DNA from: an uncultured Lachnospiraceae bacterium
GTDB lineage: Bacteria; Bacillota; Clostridia; Lachnospirales; Lachnospiraceae
NCBI GenBank assembly: GCA_900554205.1
Contig: USGM01000011.1
Location: 1-42,879 of the forward strand
Length of the DNA stretch: 42,879 nt
Reading direction: 5' to 3'
This document shows, in pieces, positions 15,080-23,090 of the stretch. Made by a program: the position numbers and the translations under genes. Position 1 is the first letter of the stretch. Each line of letters starts with the position of its first letter. Under the pieces are notes generated by a model. That model had not been told where the DNA came from and did no database searches. It saw only the letters and a program-made list of their open reading frames with translations.

Positions 15080-16270
15080 ATGCTGGTTCAGAAATACAGG
15101 GATATGCTTTCGGCGAAGTCCGTGATCAGGCAGCTTTCGGAGTTCGCGACGGCGAGAGGGCAGGAGATCGGATATGAGAATGTGTTTGACTACAGTCTTG
15201 GAAATCCGTCGGTACCTGTGCCGCAGGAATTTACAGATACCATGATGCATATGCTTTCTACAAAAGAGCCGAATGTACTTCACGGCTACAGCCCGAGCCT
15301 TGGAATCACCTCTGTGCGTGAGGCGGTTGCGGCTTCGCTGGAGCGGCGCTTCGGGCTGCCCTACCGCAAGGGGCACATTTTTATGGCATCCGGTGCAGCG
15401 GGCGCTCTTGCACATGCTTTCCGGCTGGTGACAGAGCCGGGCGACGAAATACTGACCTTCGCGCCCTTTTTCCCGGAGTATCATCCCTATGTCGATCTGA
15501 CGGGGGCGGCGCTCAAGGTTGTGCCCCCCGATACGGAAAGCTTTCAGATTAATTTTGAGGCATTTAAAGAGCTGCTCACGGAAAAGGTCATGGCAATCCT
15601 TATCAATACGCCGAACAACCCCTCGGGAGTCGTCTATTCCGATGAGACGCTGAAAAAGCTGGCAGAGGTTCTGAAGGAGAAATCCGAACAGTATGGACAT
15701 GAGATCTATCTGATCTCGGATGAACCCTACAGGGAAATCGTCTTTGAAGGAACGAAGATTCCCTGCGTGTCTCAGTTCTATGACAACACGATCATGTGCT
15801 ACTCGTTCTCGAAATCTCTGTCTCTTCCGGGCGAGAGAATCGGATATGTGGCGATTAATCCCCGCTGCGCACACGCGGAGGAAATGGTCTACATGTGTGG
15901 TCAGATATCCAGAGGAATCGGTCATAACTGCCCGCCGTCCATTATCCAGCTGGCGGTGGCGGAGGTGCTTGACAAGACTGCGGACCTGAGCGTTTATGAG
16001 ACGAATATGAAGCTGATTTACGAGGAGCTTGTCAGGCTGGGCTTTACCTGCGTGAAGCCGGGAGGCACCTTCTATATTTTCCCGAAGGCGCTGGAGGACG
16101 ATGCGAAGCTGTTCTGCCAGAAGGCATTGAAGTATGATCTGATCTTAGTTCCGGGAGATACCTTTGGCGCGCCGGGCTTTTTCAGGATGGCATACTGCAT
16201 TGATACGGAAAAGGTGGAGCGGTCGCTTGTGGCACTGCGGAGATTTGTACAGGAAGAGTACAGACACTAG
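15080..16270 (+). CDS. PLP-dependent class I/II aminotransferase
   Basis: The 396-residue protein has the fold-type I aminotransferase signatures: DYSLGNPSVPVP, GYSPSLGITSVREAVA, FMASGAAGALAHAF, INTPNNPSGVVYSDE, ISDEPYREIVFEG and the PLP-lysine segment YSFSKSLSLPGERIGY. It transfers amino groups between an amino acid and a 2-oxo acid. AspC-like enzymes of Lachnospiraceae with this length are usually called pyridoxal phosphate-dependent aminotransferase, and the substrate cannot be assigned. The ATG has AGGAGGAAATAGG directly upstream and follows the GGDEF stop by 14 bases, so the pair is probably co-transcribed. Confidence 0.93.
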   Translation: MLVQKYRDMLSAKSVIRQLSEFATARGQEIGYENVFDYSLGNPSVPVPQEFTDTMMHMLSTKEPNVLHGYSPSLGITSVREAVAASLERRFGLPYRKGHIFMASGAAGALAHAFRLVTEPGDEILTFAPFFPEYHPYVDLTGAALKVVPPDTESFQINFEAFKELLTEKVMAILINTPNNPSGVVYSDETLKKLAEVLKEKSEQYGHEIYLISDEPYREIVFEGTKIPCVSQFYDNTIMCYSFSKSLSLPGERIGYVAINPRCAHAEEMVYMCGQISRGIGHNCPPSIIQLAVAEVLDKTADLSVYETNMKLIYEELVRLGFTCVKPGGTFYIFPKALEDDAKLFCQKALKYDLILVPGDTFGAPGFFRMAYCIDTEKVERSLVALRRFVQEEYRH

Positions 16271-16303
16271 AAAGCATAGAATAGAGAATGCGATGGAGGC
16301 AAT

Positions 16304-17158
16304 ATGTTAGATCTTATTAAGGCAATTATTTACGGTATCGTTGAGGGAATTACGGAGTGGCTGCCGATCAGCAGCACCGGGCATCTGATTCTGATAGAGC
16401 AGTTTATCCCGTTCAACGGAGCCAGCGAGGGCTTCTTCGACATGTTCGACGTTGTAATCCAGCTGGGAGCGATTCTGGCGGTGGTTGTGCTGTTCTGGAA
16501 TAAAATATGGCCCTTTGCCCTGACAAAGAAGCAGAGACAGGGACAGACCGGCGTGGGCGCATTCTTTAAGAAGGACATCTGGATCATGTGGTTCAAGATA
16601 CTGGTATCGACGGTACCGGCAGCAGTGATCGGAGGGCTGTTTGACGATGTGTTCAACAGGCTGTTCTACAACCCGGTCTGCGTGGCGCTGGCACTGATTA
16701 TCTTCGGTATTGCGTTCATCCTTGTCGAGAACTGGAATCGGACGAGAACCCCGAAGATCAATTCCCTCGCGGAGATTACCTACACGACGGCGCTTATGAT
16801 AGGATTCTTCCAGGTGCTTGCAGCGATCTTTCCCGGAACCTCCCGTTCCGGCGCGACCATCGTGGGAGCATTGCTGATCGGGGTGTCCAGAACGGTTGCA
16901 GCGGAATATACCTTTTTCCTTGCAATTCCGGTCATGTTCGGCGCAAGTCTTCTCAAGGTTATGAAATTCGGCTTTTCCTTTACGGGAAATGAACTGATGC
17001 TTCTTCTCACGGGAACGGTAGTCTCCTTTGTCGTTTCCCTGTTTGTGCTTCGTTTCCTGATGGGCTATATCAAAAAACACGATTTCAAGGTGTTCGGCTG
17101 GTATCGAATTGTGCTGGGTGCGATTGTTCTATTATATTTTGCACTCGGAGCAAGATAA
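16304..17158 (+). CDS. uppP: Undecaprenyl-diphosphatase (bacitracin-resistance type)
   Basis: This 284-residue polytopic membrane protein has both UppP signature regions, EGITEWLPISSTGHLIL near residue 15 and PGTSRSGATIVGALLIG near 180. It removes one phosphate from undecaprenyl diphosphate so the lipid carrier can be reused for peptidoglycan and wall polymer export. About eight hydrophobic segments are seen. TGGAGG precedes the ATG. A mid-protein cytoplasmic loop of charged residues (ALTKKQRQGQTGVGAFF) is typical of this longer subgroup. It lies 33 bases behind the aminotransferase. Confidence 0.97.
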   Translation: MLDLIKAIIYGIVEGITEWLPISSTGHLILIEQFIPFNGASEGFFDMFDVVIQLGAILAVVVLFWNKIWPFALTKKQRQGQTGVGAFFKKDIWIMWFKILVSTVPAAVIGGLFDDVFNRLFYNPVCVALALIIFGIAFILVENWNRTRTPKINSLAEITYTTALMIGFFQVLAAIFPGTSRSGATIVGALLIGVSRTVAAEYTFFLAIPVMFGASLLKVMKFGFSFTGNELMLLLTGTVVSFVVSLFVLRFLMGYIKKHDFKVFGWYRIVLGAIVLLYFALGAR

Positions 17159-17185
17159 ATTATTCTTATGAAGGGAGAGAAACAA

Positions 17186-17599
17186 ATGAAAAAGGTGTTA
17201 AAGCAGCCTTTGTTCTGGCTATCCTTTATCTGCTTTGCCGCTGCGATTGCTATTGCTGTGATTGGAAATGTTGCTCATCCGAGAATGAGCATACTCGCAA
17301 AGCTCGAGAATGGGATCAACAGCAAGAGCGCAGAGAAGGTAGTATCCTGTATGACACCGGAAGCGCAGGCAATGGTGCAGGCGCTTGGAGGCTTGGATGC
17401 TCTGGGGACGGAGGAGCTGTTTGACAGCATGAACGGCAAAATCCACATTGTCACCGGAGCCGTGGAGGAGACAGATGACGCTATTACCGTCACCGGATAT
17501 ATCATCGGTTACGGCACGGATGGCAGCTATCTGGACACGGAGAGTCAGGAGTTCGATATTGTCGTGATTGACGGCAAACAGTATTTACAGGATTATTAA
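17186..17599 (+). CDS. Small membrane-anchored protein of unknown function
   Basis: This 137-residue protein has one N-terminal hydrophobic segment (about residues 9-28, PLFWLSFICFAAAIAIAVIG) and a likely extracellular domain of about 105 residues. The domain recalls small DUF-type folds that look like NTF2 or DUF4878: a helical region with VVSCMTPEAQAMVQALGG, then beta strands ending VIDGKQYLQDY. I do not recognise a family. It is encoded 27 bases after uppP with SD GAAGGGAGAG and 18 bases before the zinc-ribbon lipoprotein gene, suggesting it belongs with that cluster. An in-frame ATG at 17168 lacks an SD. Confidence 0.75.
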   Translation: MKKVLKQPLFWLSFICFAAAIAIAVIGNVAHPRMSILAKLENGINSKSAEKVVSCMTPEAQAMVQALGGLDALGTEELFDSMNGKIHIVTGAVEETDDAITVTGYIIGYGTDGSYLDTESQEFDIVVIDGKQYLQDY

Positions 17600-17617
17600 A
17601 CTATCTGGAGGCAAAAG

Positions 17618-19612
17618 ATGAAAAGAATATTCAAAAGAAGTTCTCTGATCTGCCTGTTTGCCCTCTGTCTGCTGTTGATGACAGGTTGTAGTGCCGGTTC
17701 TACGATCGGAACAACCCTGACGATCAACAGTGATTTCAGCGGAAACAGACAGATGAACATTGTCATCGCGGACAGCGTATTCAATGATTATTTCAACGGA
17801 ACGATAGATGACCTCAACGCAGCAATCGGTGAGGCGTGTCCGGCGGAGATGACATGGCAGTATGCGGAGGACAACGGAGTCAAGACCTATACGGTAAATC
17901 TGGACTTCTCCTCTGTGGAGGATTATAAGGCTAAGGTCACGGCGGTTCTCGGCAGGGAGCCAGAGATCACAATCTCAGCGCCTGAGAGCGTATGGGCGGC
18001 GGGACTGTTTGTGGAGGAGGACTTTAATTCGGAGGAGTTGCTTGAGTGGCTTCAAAACGCACTGGTAGAAAAAGGCTATGTCTCGGAGGAGAATGCCGGG
18101 ATGATTTTCTCGTCGGGAGAAACGCAGGTCGTTTACGGCGTGGATACCTATTCCACCAATTCCCAGATCTATGTAGACCGGCTGGAATATGTATCAATTG
18201 ACAGTATCGCGGTCTATACCGACGTACACGGACTGGATGAATTTGACAGAAGTGTCGTATTTAATATTCCTGCCTATTCCATGGAGCGTAAGGGCGAAGA
18301 AATCATGAATTATATGAACTCTGTCGCTGAGGGAAATTTCGAGGGCAGCTGGGAGACTCTTGAGGACGGCACAGGCGTGTTCACTGCCACGGCGAAGTCG
18401 ATGACGGGAGAACAGCTGAATGCATTTGACTCACAGGTGTTCCCTTCCCAGAATACCTACATAGAGATCGACAACAACGGCGCTGCGGCTTCTCCGTTCG
18501 TATTCAGCCGGAACATTGCGGAATACATAGGTCTTGACAATTATATGGCGGACAATTACACTTCCGTCCAATATGAATATTTTGTCAAGGCGGATACAGG
18601 TTATCAGGTGAGCGTCAATGGCTACAACGATAACGGAGATACAGACTACGCCCTGCTTTGGAGTGGATGGTGCGGCAGTGATGGTATGCAGATTCCACTG
18701 GAAATAGAGAAGGTGTATAAGGTTCAGAGCCTTGACGTCGATTCTGAGTATTCCAGATTCGGCGGAACGTGGAAAAGAGACAGCGTGTTCACACTGGAAC
18801 AGCTTCCGGATGAACAGGAGCAGGGTGTGATTCTGGAAAGACTCACAGCGGTCATCGACGATGCTGAGCCGGAGAGCACGGAAGCCGGAGACGAGACCAC
18901 CGGGGAAACGACAGCGAAGCCGGAGGCTAAGACAGAGATCACGACCGAGGCATCGGAGGAAGGTTTCCAGATCAGGGTTAAGCAGAGCGGCACAGAGGCG
19001 GGAATTGCGGAAGCATCTTCACAGCTGTTCGGGTATGCCGGAACGCTTTCCTATGCCGGAGACAATGAGTTCTGGCGCATAAAGAAGCAGGAGGTCTTTG
19101 AGGAGAATACGAGATTCGGCGGTCTGCTTGAAAATGTGACTTCGGATTTCGCAATCCAGTATACCTTGAAGATAGGCGGACTGACGCAGATGCTTGGCTA
19201 CAGCTCAAGCGGCATCGCTGCTACAGAGGAAGCCTTCAGCGGCGGAAAGCTGGAGCTTACCTTCTCGGGAACGGGAATCAATGTGCTGTACACGGGAACA
19301 AGAATTGATCCGATTGCCATTGCATTCTGGGCACTGATCGCACTGGGTGTGCTGTTCCTTCTGATCGTGCTGATCAAGGCTGGATTATTTAAAAAGAAAC
19401 CGGCAAAGGAGACAGCAGAGATTCCGGCAGCAGCCGTGACACAGCCGGCAGCGGAGAGCGCGGCAACAGCCACAGCACAGCCGACAGCAGTTGATCCGCA
19501 GCCCGCGGTAGAGGCACCTGCGGCGGAGACCGACAAAAAATTCTGCGAAAACTGCGGTGCACAGGTGGAGCCGGGCGCGAAATTCTGTGAGAACTGCGGG
19601 AAACCGTTATAA
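17618..19612 (+). CDS. Large lipoprotein with a C-terminal membrane helix and cytoplasmic zinc ribbon
   Basis: The 664-residue protein starts with a lipoprotein signal peptide ending in lipobox LMTGC (Cys about residue 23). A large Ser/Thr/Glu-rich outer domain with beta-rich blocks follows. A Thr/Glu-rich linker near residues 415-445 precedes a conserved-looking domain. Then come a transmembrane helix (about 565-590, IAFWALIALGVLFLLIVLI), an Ala/Pro/Thr-rich tail, and a zinc ribbon KFCENCGAQ...KFCENCGKPL (two CxxC pairs). Lipid anchor outside plus one helix places the zinc ribbon in the cytoplasm. This suggests signal transfer or scaffold function across the membrane (inference). I do not recognise the outer domain. 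The next gene also encodes a zinc-ribbon membrane protein. Confidence 0.85.
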   Translation: MKRIFKRSSLICLFALCLLLMTGCSAGSTIGTTLTINSDFSGNRQMNIVIADSVFNDYFNGTIDDLNAAIGEACPAEMTWQYAEDNGVKTYTVNLDFSSVEDYKAKVTAVLGREPEITISAPESVWAAGLFVEEDFNSEELLEWLQNALVEKGYVSEENAGMIFSSGETQVVYGVDTYSTNSQIYVDRLEYVSIDSIAVYTDVHGLDEFDRSVVFNIPAYSMERKGEEIMNYMNSVAEGNFEGSWETLEDGTGVFTATAKSMTGEQLNAFDSQVFPSQNTYIEIDNNGAAASPFVFSRNIAEYIGLDNYMADNYTSVQYEYFVKADTGYQVSVNGYNDNGDTDYALLWSGWCGSDGMQIPLEIEKVYKVQSLDVDSEYSRFGGTWKRDSVFTLEQLPDEQEQGVILERLTAVIDDAEPESTEAGDETTGETTAKPEAKTEITTEASEEGFQIRVKQSGTEAGIAEASSQLFGYAGTLSYAGDNEFWRIKKQEVFEENTRFGGLLENVTSDFAIQYTLKIGGLTQMLGYSSSGIAATEEAFSGGKLELTFSGTGINVLYTGTRIDPIAIAFWALIALGVLFLLIVLIKAGLFKKKPAKETAEIPAAAVTQPAAESAATATAQPTAVDPQPAVEAPAAETDKKFCENCGAQVEPGAKFCENCGKPL

Positions 19613-19652
19613 ACGAGAGATAAAAAATATAAATATAAAGGAGAGAAGAAAA

Positions 19653-20603
19653 ATGGCATTTTGTAAGTATTGCGGAAAGGAACTTAAGGACGGAGAGGTA
19701 TGTAGCTGCAGAACCACAACGGCAGGAAGCAGCGAGGCAGGAGCGGCTCAGCCCGCAGCAGCTGCAACCGCACAGGCAACGGCAGCGCAGCCTGCAGCAG
19801 CAACTGCAGCAACGGGAACGGCACAGGCAGCAGGTGCAGCCACACAGACAACGGCAGGAACAACTGCACAGACAACAGCAGGAGCCGCGGCAGCAGGAGC
19901 AGCTGCAGCACCTAAGGTAGATACTGAAAAGATCGCATCTACCGCTAAGAAGGTGGGCGGAATGTATCTTAAGATCTGGGCGAAGCCTGCAACCGTAGGC
20001 AAGGAGATGATGGCATCCGTTGATATGATCCAGGGACTCTGCATGGTTGTCGTTCAGGCTCTGCTGTCCTCGATCTTCAGTCTCTGCATCGCTGGAAAGA
20101 TAAACGGAGCGTTAGCTGATGCATTTTCATCCTACACAAGCCTGCTGGGCAGCGATTACGCTAAACAGTTCAAGGTATCGGGCGCTAAGGTATTTTTCCT
20201 GACCCTGCTGCTTTCCCTCCTGTTCTCTGTGATCTGGGGACTGGCTTTCGCACTGGTTGGCCTGATCAGCAAGGCAAAGATGGGACTTGGACAGATCGTT
20301 GCACTGATGGCGGCACGTTCTGTCATCGTAGCGCCCCTGACGGTTCTTGCCTGCATTGTATTCTGGATCAGCCCTGCTGTCGGCCTCGTGATCTTCTTTG
20401 GCTCTATCCTGATGGTAATCTGTACAACGGCAGAGATGGTGAAAGCTGTACAGGGAGTGACTGCAGATAAGTGTGTATATCTGACATTCATCGGCGTACT
20501 TCTCTTCATCATTGTGTTTGTTCTGATCGGTTCCAAGGCGATCGGTGCATACATTCCTGAGGGAATTATCAGCAGCCTTGACAGCGTGTCCAGCCTGTTC
20601 TAA
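19653..20603 (+). CDS. Zinc-ribbon, Ala/Thr-rich linker, multi-pass membrane protein
   Basis: In this 316-residue protein the N-terminus is a short Cys cluster (CKYCGKELKDGEVCSC) of zinc-ribbon type. A roughly 65-residue linker of Ala, Thr, Gln and Gly follows, then about five hydrophobic segments (from residue 125). The membrane part resembles Yip1/DUF-type polytopic proteins, which I cannot name more precisely. SD AAGGAGAG precedes ATG 19653 by about ten bases. The pairing with the preceding lipoprotein, whose cytoplasmic end is also a zinc ribbon, hints at a shared complex (inference). The GC-rich, GCA/ACA-biased linker codons are unlike the rest of the gene and look like low-complexity expansion. 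Confidence 0.85.
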   Translation: MAFCKYCGKELKDGEVCSCRTTTAGSSEAGAAQPAAAATAQATAAQPAAATAATGTAQAAGAATQTTAGTTAQTTAGAAAAGAAAAPKVDTEKIASTAKKVGGMYLKIWAKPATVGKEMMASVDMIQGLCMVVVQALLSSIFSLCIAGKINGALADAFSSYTSLLGSDYAKQFKVSGAKVFFLTLLLSLLFSVIWGLAFALVGLISKAKMGLGQIVALMAARSVIVAPLTVLACIVFWISPAVGLVIFFGSILMVICTTAEMVKAVQGVTADKCVYLTFIGVLLFIIVFVLIGSKAIGAYIPEGIISSLDSVSSLF

Positions 20604-20606
20604 AGG

Positions 20607-21287
20607 ATGAAACGAGCAGGACGTTTTCTGCTGACTGCACTTTATGCAATATTGCTCCATCTGGTGATCCTCTCGCTGGTGCTGCTTCTTACCGTCTTCC
20701 GGGCGGGTTTCCTTGAACGGGAGAGCGAGGCTTACGGCGTGGCGCAGAAGCTCGGGATGTCAGCGCCCGAACTGCGCGACGTGACAGAACAGATGATGCG
20801 CTATGTCATCCGTGGAGAGGAGATACCAGAGGAGCAGGAGTTCTTTAACGGGCGGGAGCTGGAGCATTTGGCTGACATACGGCAGATGATGGTGGTATGG
20901 CATTTTGGGCTTTGCTTTGGAATGATTCTTCTGGCTGTCATGAGCACCTTCTACATCAGAAGGGGTGACATCCGGCGGATCTGCAAGAGCTACCTGTATT
21001 CGTGGCTGTGGATTGCCGCAGCGGGAATCTGCCTCGCTGTTATCGCCGTGACAAGGCTTAACGCATTTGTAAATGGTCTGCACAGGTTTTTCTTTCGCAA
21101 CAACAGATGGATATTGAACCCGGCGACGGATCGGCTGATCTGGCTGTTTCCTGCCGGGCTGTTCAGAGATGGATTATTTCTTGTACTTGGGGTGGGAGCT
21201 GTCGTTCATCTGACGCTTATGACAGGTGCACTGTTTCTATTGAAAAGGGATGTCGGCAGTGTTGACAATTTAGGAGAAAAGGAATAA
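20607..21287 (+). CDS. TIGR01906/DUF1461-family integral membrane protein
   Basis: This 226-residue protein has about four membrane segments. Family marks are the N-terminal helix ILLHLVILSLVLLLTVF, RYVIRGEEIPEEQEFFNGRELEHLADIRQMM, and the late motif FRNNRWILNPATDRLIWLFP. The family is common in Firmicutes and its function is unknown. The start is three bases after the stop of the zinc-ribbon gene (TAAAGGATG, giving AAAGG as SD), so they are translationally coupled. Its last codons overlap the promoter of the next gene: TTGACA lies at 21262 and the TAA stop is part of the -10 box. Confidence 0.85.
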   Translation: MKRAGRFLLTALYAILLHLVILSLVLLLTVFRAGFLERESEAYGVAQKLGMSAPELRDVTEQMMRYVIRGEEIPEEQEFFNGRELEHLADIRQMMVVWHFGLCFGMILLAVMSTFYIRRGDIRRICKSYLYSWLWIAAAGICLAVIAVTRLNAFVNGLHRFFFRNNRWILNPATDRLIWLFPAGLFRDGLFLVLGVGAVVHLTLMTGALFLLKRDVGSVDNLGEKE

Positions 21288-21290
21288 ACT
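21262..21290 (+). promoter_or_regulatory. Promoter of the DUF6465 gene, inside the previous gene's end
   Basis: TTGACA (21262-21267), 17 bases and TAAACT (21285-21290). The predicted start falls near 21297, exactly at the beginning of a 22-base palindrome. Confidence 0.75.
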
Positions 21291-21296
21291 GTCCGT

Positions 21297-21318
21297 GAAT
21301 GATAGTTAACTGTCATTC
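21297..21318. promoter_or_regulatory. 22-bp palindrome at the predicted transcription start of the DUF6465 gene
   Basis: GAATGATAGTTAACTGTCATTC is an inverted repeat centred on AGTTAACT, with one mirrored pair off (T opposite G). It starts about seven bases after the -10 box, so it can be an operator for a dimeric repressor or a 5'-terminal mRNA hairpin. Which of the two is inference. Confidence 0.6.
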
Positions 21319-21367
21319 GGGGAGAACATTCTTGAAAAAGTCTGAATTATAGAAGGGAGAACGTTTT

Positions 21368-21847
21368 ATGGCAGCAGTAAAGAAAGTAACCACGAAACCT
21401 GAAGTTAAGGCTACAGAGACAGCCGTTAAGACCGCCGCACCCAAGACAGAAGAGAAGGCAGTAAGGCCTGTAGTAAAAGCGGAAGAGAAGAAAGTGGTGG
21501 CTCCGGCACCGGTTGTAAAGGTTGAGGAGAAGAAGGCAGAGGTTAAGAAGCCGGAAGTGAAGAAGCCTGAGGCACCGGCAAAGAAGGAAGCCGTTAAGAA
21601 GGCTGAGAAGAAGCCTGTAGAAAAGAAAGAGACAAAGAAGGCAGAGTTTAAGGCTGCGCTTCATGTTCAGTTCGCAGGAAAGTCCTATGCAGAGGAAGAC
21701 CTGATGAAGATGGCAAAGGACGTATGGAAGTACGATCTGAAGCAGAAGGCTGGCGATCTCGTCAGCGTAGAGCTCTATGTAAAGCCGGAAGAGAACATGG
21801 TATATTATGTCATGAACAAGGATTTTACAGGAAGCTTCTATATCTAA
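21368..21847 (+). CDS. DUF6465-family protein with a Lys/Ala/Pro-rich histone-like N-terminus
   Basis: Of 159 residues, the first 95 are almost only Lys, Ala, Val, Glu and Pro in repeats of the type EEKK, VKKPE and AKKE, like H1-type histone tails or HU-PG extensions. The C-terminal 60 residues form the DUF6465 domain (LHVQFAGKSYAEEDLMKMAKDVWKYD, SVELYVKPEENMVYYVMNKDFTGSFYI). The basic tail suggests nucleic-acid binding (inference); the domain has no assigned role. It has its own promoter, an AAGGGAG SD and a strong terminator, hence a short monocistronic and probably abundant mRNA. The family is typical of Lachnospiraceae. Confidence 0.88.
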   Translation: MAAVKKVTTKPEVKATETAVKTAAPKTEEKAVRPVVKAEEKKVVAPAPVVKVEEKKAEVKKPEVKKPEAPAKKEAVKKAEKKPVEKKETKKAEFKAALHVQFAGKSYAEEDLMKMAKDVWKYDLKQKAGDLVSVELYVKPEENMVYYVMNKDFTGSFYI

Positions 21848-21864
21848 ACCGTCTGATTAATAAG

Positions 21865-21910
21865 GCTCTGTGCCCTCCGGTTTGAGGGGGTACAGAGCTT
21901 TTTTCTTTTT
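21865..21910 (+). terminator. Intrinsic terminator after the DUF6465 gene
   Basis: GCTCTGTGCCCTC pairs with GAGGGGGTACAGAGC (21865-21898) around a short loop and is followed by TTTTTTCTTTTT. Confidence 0.9.
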
Positions 21911-21945
21911 TATAATTTATTTATAATTTTTTTCCTGAAAATTAG

Positions 21946-21974
21946 TTGACAATATAGATAGGGAGTGATATTTT
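21946..21974 (+). promoter_or_regulatory. Vegetative promoter of the hrcA operon
   Basis: TTGACA (21946-21951), 17 bases, TATTTT (21969-21974). The transcript should begin near 21981, just before the CIRCE operator. Confidence 0.85.
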
Positions 21975-21988
21975 TAATTCATCAAATG

Positions 21989-22015
21989 TTAGCACTCCTC
22001 TTGAATGAGTGCTAA
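21989..22015. promoter_or_regulatory. CIRCE operator (HrcA-binding site)
   Basis: TTAGCACTC (21989-21997), nine bases, GAGTGCTAA (22007-22015): a perfect match to the CIRCE consensus 9-N9-9. HrcA bound here blocks transcription of the operon, including its own gene, until heat stress diverts GroEL. The site is downstream of the start point and hence also in the mRNA leader. Confidence 0.98.
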
Positions 22016-22037
22016 TAACAGAAAGGAAGGTACGGAA

Positions 22038-23075
22038 GTGGAGCTGGATGAGAGAAAAAAGAAAATCCTGCAGGCAGTTATCCGCAACTATCTGGAAACA
22101 GGCGAACCGGTAGGCAGCCGAACCATTTCAAAGTACACCGATCTGAATTTGAGTTCAGCAACGATCCGAAATGAGATGGCGGATCTGGAGGAGATGGGTT
22201 ATATCCTTCAGCCCCATACTTCGGCGGGCAGGATTCCTTCCGACAAGGGCTATCGCTTTTATGTCGATGCCATGATGGAGGAAAAACAGCGGGAAACCGT
22301 TGAGATGCAGGAGATGCTTGTCGAGAGACAGGATAAGATGGAAACGCTGCTGAAGCAGGTTGCAAGGGTTCTGGCTCATAATACCCAGTATGCAACGATG
22401 ATCTCGGCACCGCAGACGAAGAGAAGCAAGCTGAAATTCATACAGCTCTCCAGAGTGGATGCGCACCAGATTCTGGCGGTCATCGTCATCGAGGGAAATG
22501 TGATCAAGAACAACATCCTCAGCGTGGATGAGGAGCTTTCGGATGAGACACTGTTAAAGCTCAACATTCTGCTGAACACGAATCTGAACGGCTTAACCAT
22601 TGATGAGATCAGCCTTGGCATGATCTCCGTGATGAAGCAGCAGGCGGGCATTCACAGCGACATTGTCAGCGAGGTGATTGATGCCGTTGCCGAAGCAATC
22701 AGAGCGGAGGAAGACCTTGAGATCTACACCAGCGGAACGAATAACATTTTCCGTTATCCGGAGCTGGCGGATCAGGAGAAGGCGAGCGAGCTGATCAATA
22801 CCTTCGAGGAAAAGCAGCAGCTGGGAGAGCTTCTTCAGGAGACCTCCGACAATGCCGAAAACACAGGCATTCAGGTCTATATCGGCGAAGAGTCGCCGGT
22901 ACAGAGCATGCGGGATTGCAGTGTGGTGACGGCAACCTATGAGCTCGGAGGCGGAATGAAGGGAACAATCGGTATCGTGGGCCCGAAGCGTATGGACTAC
23001 GATAAGGTGGTAGGCACTCTGCGAACGATACAGACGCAGCTTGACGAGCTGTATAGGAAAGATGATGTAAAGTAG
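22038..23075 (+). CDS. hrcA: Heat-inducible transcription repressor HrcA
   Basis: This 345-residue protein begins MELDERKKKILQAVI with a winged-helix DNA-binding domain (ETGEPVGSRTISKY, LSSATIRNEMADLEEMGYI, HTSAGRIPSDKGYR). The GAF-like middle and inserted dimerisation domain follow, ending in ELGGGMKGTIGIVGPKRMDY. I place the start at the GTG of 22038, which has GAAAGGAAGG just upstream and matches the family's usual N-terminus. An in-frame ATG at 22005 lies inside the right arm of CIRCE, has no SD and would add 11 unrelated residues. HrcA represses its own operon through CIRCE. Confidence 0.97.
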   Translation: MELDERKKKILQAVIRNYLETGEPVGSRTISKYTDLNLSSATIRNEMADLEEMGYILQPHTSAGRIPSDKGYRFYVDAMMEEKQRETVEMQEMLVERQDKMETLLKQVARVLAHNTQYATMISAPQTKRSKLKFIQLSRVDAHQILAVIVIEGNVIKNNILSVDEELSDETLLKLNILLNTNLNGLTIDEISLGMISVMKQQAGIHSDIVSEVIDAVAEAIRAEEDLEIYTSGTNNIFRYPELADQEKASELINTFEEKQQLGELLQETSDNAENTGIQVYIGEESPVQSMRDCSVVTATYELGGGMKGTIGIVGPKRMDYDKVVGTLRTIQTQLDELYRKDDVK

Positions 23076-23090
23076 AAAGGATGATAACAT

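Noticed and set aside
19730..19915. Repetitive GCA/ACA-rich stretch that could be a tandem repeat or CRISPR-like array
   Set aside because: It is an in-frame Ala/Thr/Gln low-complexity linker without fixed repeat length or spacers.
21411..21650. Lys-rich repeats of the DUF6465 gene as a DNA repeat array
   Set aside because: Repeats are amino-acid-level (KK/EE/PE) with irregular DNA units; explained by the coding sequence.
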